DNA from: DATLAN01 sp035527455
Lineage (GTDB): Bacteria > Planctomycetota > Planctomycetia > Pirellulales > Thermoguttaceae
DNA: 10,327 nucleotides
NCBI GenBank assembly: GCA_035527455.1
Contig: DATLAN010000378.1
Coordinates: forward strand, 1 to 10,327
Reading direction: 5' to 3'
Below are positions 6,979 to 10,327 of the stretch, piece by piece (position 1 is the stretch's first letter; each line of letters starts with the position of its first letter). A program made the translations under genes and the position numbers. A model generated the notes under the pieces. That model did not search any database, was not told where the DNA came from, and saw only the letters and a program-made list of their open reading frames with translations.

Positions 6979-7854
6979 ATGCACACGACGCGAAACCAGC
7001 GAACGATCGCCAAGTCGGCCGCGGTCCGGGGGGTCGGCTATTTCGGCGGGCAAGACGTCCGCGTCGAGTTCCGCCCCGCCGAGGTCGATACGGGGATCGT
7101 CTTCGTCCGCGACGATCTGCCGGATTGCCCTCGCATCGAAGCCTGCGTCGCCAACCGGAAGGAAGTTCCGCGGCGAACGACGCTCTCGGCCGGCGGTGCC
7201 GCGGTCGAGATGGTCGAACACGTCATGGCCGTCTTCGGCGGTCTACAGATCGACAATTGCGAGGTTCACCTCGATGCACCCGAAATGCCCGGCTGCGACG
7301 GCTCCAGCCTGTCGTTCGTCGAGGCGCTGGACGCGGCCGGAATCGTCGAACAAGACGCCGTCCGGCCCCGGAAGGTCATCCGCGAGTTGATCCGGCTGGG
7401 CAGCGAGGAAAGCTGGATCGAAGCCCGGCCGTGTTGCTCGGGCAAGCCGATCCTGCAATACGAGTTGGATTACGGCCGGGACAATCGCATCGGGCACCAA
7501 ACGTTCGAGATTTCGCTCTCCCCGGGGTCTTTCCGCCACGGCCTCGCGCCCAGCCGCACCTTTCTGCTGGATAGGGAGGCGGCCGCGTTGCGGGCCCAAG
7601 GGTTGGGACAACGGGTCACCTGCCAGGACCTGTTGGTCTTCGGGCCCGACGGGCCGATCGACAACCGATTGCGATTTCCCGACGAGTGCGTCCGTCACAA
7701 GATCGTCGACATGGTCGGCGACCTGGCCTTGGCCGGCCGGGACCTGATCGGCCGGTTCTCGGCCTACCGCAGCGGCCACCGACTCAATGCAGAACTCGTC
7801 CAGGCGATCTTGGCCCAGGCAAAAGGACAAACCGAACTGAAACGTTGCGCGTGA
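6979..7854 (+). CDS. lpxC: UDP-3-O-acyl-N-acetylglucosamine deacetylase
   Basis: Zinc enzyme that removes the N-acetyl group from UDP-3-acyl-GlcNAc, the committed step of lipid A synthesis, in the cytosol. The 291-residue form aligns with E. coli LpxC at a constant offset of two: E80-H81 (E. coli E78-H79), H240 and D244 (H238, D242), H267 (H265), with RHKIVDMVGDLAL around the zinc site. It is a stand-alone enzyme, not the LpxC-FabZ fusion of Bacteroidetes. Early GVGYFGGQDV replaces the GVGLHTG of proteobacteria, which I recall as a planctomycete feature. Start choice: ATG 6979 fits the family N-terminus (NQRTIAKSA) but has no Shine-Dalgarno; a TTG at 6934 that overlaps the ompH stop would add 15 residues and is less likely. 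It lies between ompH and lpxA. Confidence 0.95.
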   Translation: MHTTRNQRTIAKSAAVRGVGYFGGQDVRVEFRPAEVDTGIVFVRDDLPDCPRIEACVANRKEVPRRTTLSAGGAAVEMVEHVMAVFGGLQIDNCEVHLDAPEMPGCDGSSLSFVEALDAAGIVEQDAVRPRKVIRELIRLGSEESWIEARPCCSGKPILQYELDYGRDNRIGHQTFEISLSPGSFRHGLAPSRTFLLDREAAALRAQGLGQRVTCQDLLVFGPDGPIDNRLRFPDECVRHKIVDMVGDLALAGRDLIGRFSAYRSGHRLNAELVQAILAQAKGQTELKRCA

Positions 7855-7888
7855 ATCGAAGGGGCAGTGGAAGATCCATCATTCGTTT

Positions 7889-7930
7889 CGAGGCGTCGCC
7901 GTAAGTACCGCAAAGTGCAACGACGCCTCG
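7889..7930 (+). promoter_or_regulatory. Perfect 10-bp hairpin between lpxC and lpxA
   Basis: CGAGGCGTCG (7889-7898) and CGACGCCTCG (7921-7930) are exact reverse complements separated by 22 bases. The hairpin starts 34 bases after the lpxC stop and ends 18 bases before the lpxA Shine-Dalgarno. No T-run follows, so it is unlikely to terminate. It may shield the lpxA message from decay or act as an operator. The 108-base gap holds no gene. Confidence 0.6.
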
Positions 7931-7962
7931 GCACGAGACACAAGTGTGAAGGAGCCATACGC

Positions 7963-8775
7963 GTGGCTACCTCGATCGCTGAGAACGCCTCGATCGATCC
8001 CAAGGCCCAAATCGACGACGACGTTCGGATCGGGCCTTTTTGCGTGGTCGGACCGCACGTGAAGATCGGAAGCGGGACCCGACTGCTGAACAACGTCACC
8101 CTGATGGGCCACGTCACCCTCGGCCGGGACAACACCGTCTACCCCAACGCGGTCATCGGCGGCGAACCCCAGGATATTTCCTACGGCGGAAGCGAAACCC
8201 AGGTCGTGATCGGCGACTGCAACATCATCCGCGAAGGCGTCACCATCAATCGAGCTTCCGAGAAGGAAGACGGCGTCACGCGGGTGGGCAGCCACAACTT
8301 CCTCATGGCCTGCTGCCACGTCGCCCACGATTGCCAGCTTGGCAACCACATCACGATTACCAACAATACGCTGCTGGGCGGACACGTCCACGTTCACGAC
8401 CACGCCTCGCTCTCCGGGGCGGTGGCCGTACACCACTTCGCCACGATCGGCAGCTACAGCTTCGTCGCCGGGATGAGCGTCGTACGGCACGACGTCCCTC
8501 CGTACATGCTGGTGGAAGGCTTTCCGGCAAGACCTCGCTGCATCAATTCGGTCGGGCTGAAGCGAAACCACTTCCCCGACGAGGTAATCCAGTGCCTGGC
8601 CGAGGCCCACCGGCTGCTCTACCGCGCGAAAGTCGGCCTGGACAACGCCTGGGAAATCCTCCGCAACAACGGCCGGCTGGTCCCGCAGGTCAACCACCTG
8701 TTGGGCTTCATCCAAGACCAGCACGACGGCAGCCACGGCCGCGGACGCGAAGGCCAGCGCAGGAGGGCCGCGTGA
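7963..8775 (+). CDS. lpxA: UDP-N-acetylglucosamine acyltransferase
   Basis: First enzyme of lipid A synthesis: moves a 3-hydroxyacyl chain from acyl carrier protein to UDP-GlcNAc. The 270-residue protein shows left-handed beta-helix hexapeptide repeats (about 1-180) and a helical C-terminus (about 200-270). Residues align with E. coli LpxA at an offset of three: H119 (H122), catalytic H122 in VAHDC (H125), H141 (H144), H157 (H160), G170 (the acyl-chain ruler G173) and R201 in GLKR (R204). Gly at the ruler position predicts a long chain such as C14, by analogy. GTG 7963 has AAGGAG eight bases upstream; the open frame before it is not conserved-looking. The tail after about 255 is Arg/Gly-rich and may be disordered. 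The stop overlaps the next gene's GTG by four bases. Confidence 0.96.
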   Translation: MATSIAENASIDPKAQIDDDVRIGPFCVVGPHVKIGSGTRLLNNVTLMGHVTLGRDNTVYPNAVIGGEPQDISYGGSETQVVIGDCNIIREGVTINRASEKEDGVTRVGSHNFLMACCHVAHDCQLGNHITITNNTLLGGHVHVHDHASLSGAVAVHHFATIGSYSFVAGMSVVRHDVPPYMLVEGFPARPRCINSVGLKRNHFPDEVIQCLAEAHRLLYRAKVGLDNAWEILRNNGRLVPQVNHLLGFIQDQHDGSHGRGREGQRRRAA

Positions 8776-9887
8776 AGCTCAGACTGGCCGTCGTCGGAGC
8801 GGGCCGTCTCGGCGGGTTTCACGCCCGAAAAATCGCCGACCGAGACGACGCCGAGCTGACGGCCGTGGTCGACCCGTCGCCGGAAAGCCGTAACCGCGTG
8901 GCCGCCGAGTGCCGGACACAAGCCCTGCCCGATTGCGGACCGTTGCCCGGTCGGATCGACGCCGCCGTGATCGCCGCGCCCACCCGGCTGCACCATCGCC
9001 TGGCGCTCGATCTGCTGAAGTCGGGGATCCATCTGCTGGTGGAGAAGCCGATTTGCAGCACGCGGGCCGAGGCCGACGAACTGGTCGAGACCGCCCGGCG
9101 CCATCGCCTCGTGTTGCAGGTAGGCCACGTCGAACGGTTCAACCCGGCCTTCGCCGCCGCGACCGCCCAAGTGGAAAACCCCAAGTACATCGAGGCCGTC
9201 CGTGCCGGCCCCTTCACCTTCCGCTCGACCGACGTGGGCGTGGTGCTCGATCTGATGATCCACGATATCGACCTGGTGCTGTCGATGGTCCGCTCGCGCG
9301 TGCGGAAAGTCGACGCGCTGGGTTTGTCGGTTCTCGGTGGGCATGAAGACGTGGCCAACGCCCGGCTGCAGTTCGAGAACGGATGCGTGGCCACGCTTTC
9401 GGCGTCGCGCGTCAGCTACGAGCCGGTTCGGCGGATGCACGTCTGGTCGCTGCGTTCGTTTGCGGGCATCGACTTTGCCACCCGCGCGGTCAACGTGGTC
9501 CGCCCGAGCGAAACGCTGCTCCGCCGGCAGTTCGACGTCGACGCGCTCTCGCCCGAGCAGGTGGAGCATTATCTGGGCCATTTGTCCGAGGAGCATCTGC
9601 CTTGTCAGCGGGTTGAGTTCGAGGCGGTCGACGCGTTGGCGCTCCAGTTGCAGGACTTCTTCGAGGCCATTCGCACGGCCCGTCGCCCGCGCGTCACCGG
9701 CGAGGCCGGGCGCGACGCCCTGGCGGTGGCCGAGCAGATTCTCGCCCGCATCCACACCCACGCTTGGGACGACCTTTCCGAAGGCCCGGTCGGTCCTCTG
9801 GCCGTTGGGCGTCCCCGGGTCATTCCCGCCCCGCACTTCGAGTTCTCGCCCGAAATCTTCCCCGCGGCGAGGCAGGAGGCGGGATAG
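8772..9887 (+). CDS. Gfo/Idh/MocA oxidoreductase, GnnA-like candidate
   Basis: A 371-residue NAD(P)-dependent sugar oxidoreductase. The N-terminal Rossmann domain has GAGRLGGFHA (9-18), VIAAPTRLHH (66-75) and the family EKP at 91-93. The C-terminal domain has GHVERFNPAF (118-127) and DLMIHDIDLVL (160-170), with H164 and D165/D167 at the usual active-site motif. GTG 8772 shares four bases with the lpxA stop, and AGGAGG lies five bases upstream, so it is translated with lpxA. In Acidithiobacillus, gnnA (UDP-GlcNAc 3-dehydrogenase of this family) and the aminotransferase gnnB lie next to lpxA and supply UDP-GlcNAc3N for amide-linked lipid A. The position and the GHVERFNP block suggest the same reaction here, but no gnnB-like gene is in the window, so the role is inferred. 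The last 40 residues (Pro-rich) are an extra tail. Confidence 0.9.
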   Translation: MKLRLAVVGAGRLGGFHARKIADRDDAELTAVVDPSPESRNRVAAECRTQALPDCGPLPGRIDAAVIAAPTRLHHRLALDLLKSGIHLLVEKPICSTRAEADELVETARRHRLVLQVGHVERFNPAFAAATAQVENPKYIEAVRAGPFTFRSTDVGVVLDLMIHDIDLVLSMVRSRVRKVDALGLSVLGGHEDVANARLQFENGCVATLSASRVSYEPVRRMHVWSLRSFAGIDFATRAVNVVRPSETLLRRQFDVDALSPEQVEHYLGHLSEEHLPCQRVEFEAVDALALQLQDFFEAIRTARRPRVTGEAGRDALAVAEQILARIHTHAWDDLSEGPVGPLAVGRPRVIPAPHFEFSPEIFPAARQEAG

Positions 9888-9888
9888 G

Positions 9889-10074
9889 TCACGAGGAGCG
9901 GCCCCCGCCGTTGGAGGCAACGTTTCCGCAGCCTGTCTTGGGCGGAAGTGTGATGGCCAGTTCGGCCAGCGGCATCGACACGTCGGGCATTTCCCGCCGC
10001 TGGACGACCAGTTGCCTCAGCCGCACGTTCAGCCGCGCCGGGTTCTCGGAGAAATCCAGGATGCGGTCAGTCAT
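9889..10074 (-). pseudogene. cas1: Truncated cas1 (N-terminal fragment of CRISPR integrase)
   Basis: A 61-residue minus-strand frame from ATG 10074. Residues 1-41 read like the start of Cas1: DRILDFSENPARLNVR, then QLVVQR, then VSMPLAELAI, the first beta-strands of the family as I recall them. Beyond about 9953 the match stops and an unrelated tail (TLPPKTGCGN...) runs to TGA at 9889-9891. Cas1 is normally about 300 residues, with catalytic Glu, His and Asp far downstream; none is present, so it cannot integrate spacers. No Cas2, other cas gene or repeat array is visible, and no clear Shine-Dalgarno precedes the ATG. It is convergent with the GnnA-like gene, one base from its stop. It could instead be a short protein that resembles Cas1 by chance. 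The similarity was judged by eye. Confidence 0.55.
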
Positions 10075-10161
10075 TTGCCGGAAAGACGTTGCCTAAGGGG
10101 TCCATGGCAACCTTCCGTGCGTTGGCCTGGCGTAGTGAATCCACGCTCCGTCGCCGGGTGC

Positions 10162-10184
10162 CACTGGCTGCTTGTCAGCCGGTG
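10162..10184. repeat. Short hairpin, possibly a dispersed repeat
   Basis: CACTGGCTG (10162-10170) and CAGCCGGTG (10176-10184) pair over nine bases with one T-G wobble and a five-base loop CTTGT. The surrounding GGGTGCCACTGGCTGCTTG resembles a hairpin I recall recurring in planctomycete intergenic regions, which I cannot confirm here. No T-run follows. The rest of 10075-10277 shows no gene on either strand. Confidence 0.4.
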
Positions 10185-10211
10185 TGTAACTCTACAGCAA
10201 GACTTTTGCTA

Positions 10212-10241
10212 TTGGGTCGTTTCGGCCGTTTCGCGCATACT
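10212..10241 (+). promoter_or_regulatory. Weak candidate sigma-70-type promoter
   Basis: TTGGGT (10212-10217) and CATACT (10236-10241) are separated by 18 bases and lie about 75 bases before the ATG at 10316. Both boxes match the consensus only partly (TTG, and four of six), and the window's high GC makes this the best of few options rather than a strong call. Confidence 0.22.
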
Positions 10242-10277
10242 GCCGGTAATGGTGGTCATGGCCGTAAGGGCTGATCA

Positions 10278-10327
10278 GTCCCTTGTTTATGGATGTCTGT
10301 CAGGAGGACACTCCGATGACAAGGGAC
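10278..10327 (+). promoter_or_regulatory. Inverted repeat enclosing a ribosome site and start codon
   Basis: GTCCCTTGT (10278-10286) and ACAAGGGAC (10319-10327) are perfect 9-bp complements that enclose AGGAGG (10302-10307) and the ATG at 10316. A nested GGAG-GACA-CTCC mini-hairpin (10303-10314) covers the Shine-Dalgarno itself. If formed in the RNA, these would block translation initiation until opened by ribosomes, temperature, a protein or an RNA. The pairing may extend past the window edge. Confidence 0.45.
10316..10327 (+). CDS. Start of a gene running out of the window
   Basis: ATG ACA AGG GAC (MTRD) follows AGGAGG with eight bases between, an ideal ribosome site. Only four codons are visible, so nothing can be said of the product. 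In planctomycete clusters of this order I would expect lpxB after the oxidoreductase, but the intervening 428 bases and cas1 fragment make that uncertain. Confidence 0.45.

Noticed and set aside
8619..9920. A 433-residue minus-strand frame opposite the oxidoreductase
   Set aside because: It has no recognisable motif, and the opposite strand encodes a complete Gfo/Idh/MocA protein.
10089..10274. A 61-residue plus-strand ORF
   Set aside because: It runs through the hairpin at 10162-10184, has no ribosome site and no familiar motif.
9888..10315. CRISPR array near the cas1 fragment
   Set aside because: I looked for evenly spaced repeats of 25-40 bases and found none in this stretch or elsewhere in the window.

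Overview
The window is GC-rich with strong G/C preference at third codon positions. It looks like a chromosome segment of a Gram-negative planctomycete, probably Pirellulales-like. The reasons are a DUF4139-like protein of a type I associate with planctomycetes, a response regulator with the variant VDHSEE acidic pocket, a cytosolic FHA-GAF histidine kinase, and an ompH-lpxC-lpxA-oxidoreductase order that I recall from that phylum. The taxonomy is recalled from family resemblance, not computed.

Layout from left to right: (1) the C-terminal part of a DUF4139-like protein on +, running in from outside the window. (2) A minus-strand tRNA-Arg(UCG) followed by a clear intrinsic terminator. (3) A minus-strand signalling operon: a single-domain response regulator, a GC-rich folded spacer, a soluble FHA-GAF-histidine kinase, and a possible 54-residue one-pass membrane protein whose GTG overlaps the kinase stop. 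(4) A 347-bp divergent intergenic region with a 20-bp tandem repeat and several inverted repeats. (5) A secreted M28 zinc peptidase with PA and PDZ domains on +. (6) A 358-bp spacer with one doubtful small ORF. (7) An outer-membrane gene cluster on +: ompH (Skp-like chaperone), lpxC, lpxA and a Gfo/Idh/MocA oxidoreductase. LpxA acylates UDP-GlcNAc (or its 3-amino form), LpxC deacetylates the product, and the oxidoreductase next to lpxA resembles GnnA, which oxidises UDP-GlcNAc at C3 before amination. This raises the possibility of amide-linked (GlcN3N) lipid A. (8) A convergent minus-strand ORF whose first ~41 residues look like the N-terminus of the CRISPR integrase Cas1 and whose remainder does not, so probably a truncated cas1. 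(9) A non-coding stretch with a hairpin, then a strong Shine-Dalgarno and ATG of a gene leaving the window, with its start region inside a perfect 9-bp inverted repeat.

Most of the window is housekeeping envelope biogenesis and signalling. The parts most worth a second look are the cas1 remnant that follows the lipid A genes, the GnnA-like enzyme in that operon, the coupled small membrane ORF after the kinase, and the folded non-coding elements at 3072-3120, 3598-3718, 7889-7930 and 10278-10327. I did not find a complete undescribed system or a CRISPR array.
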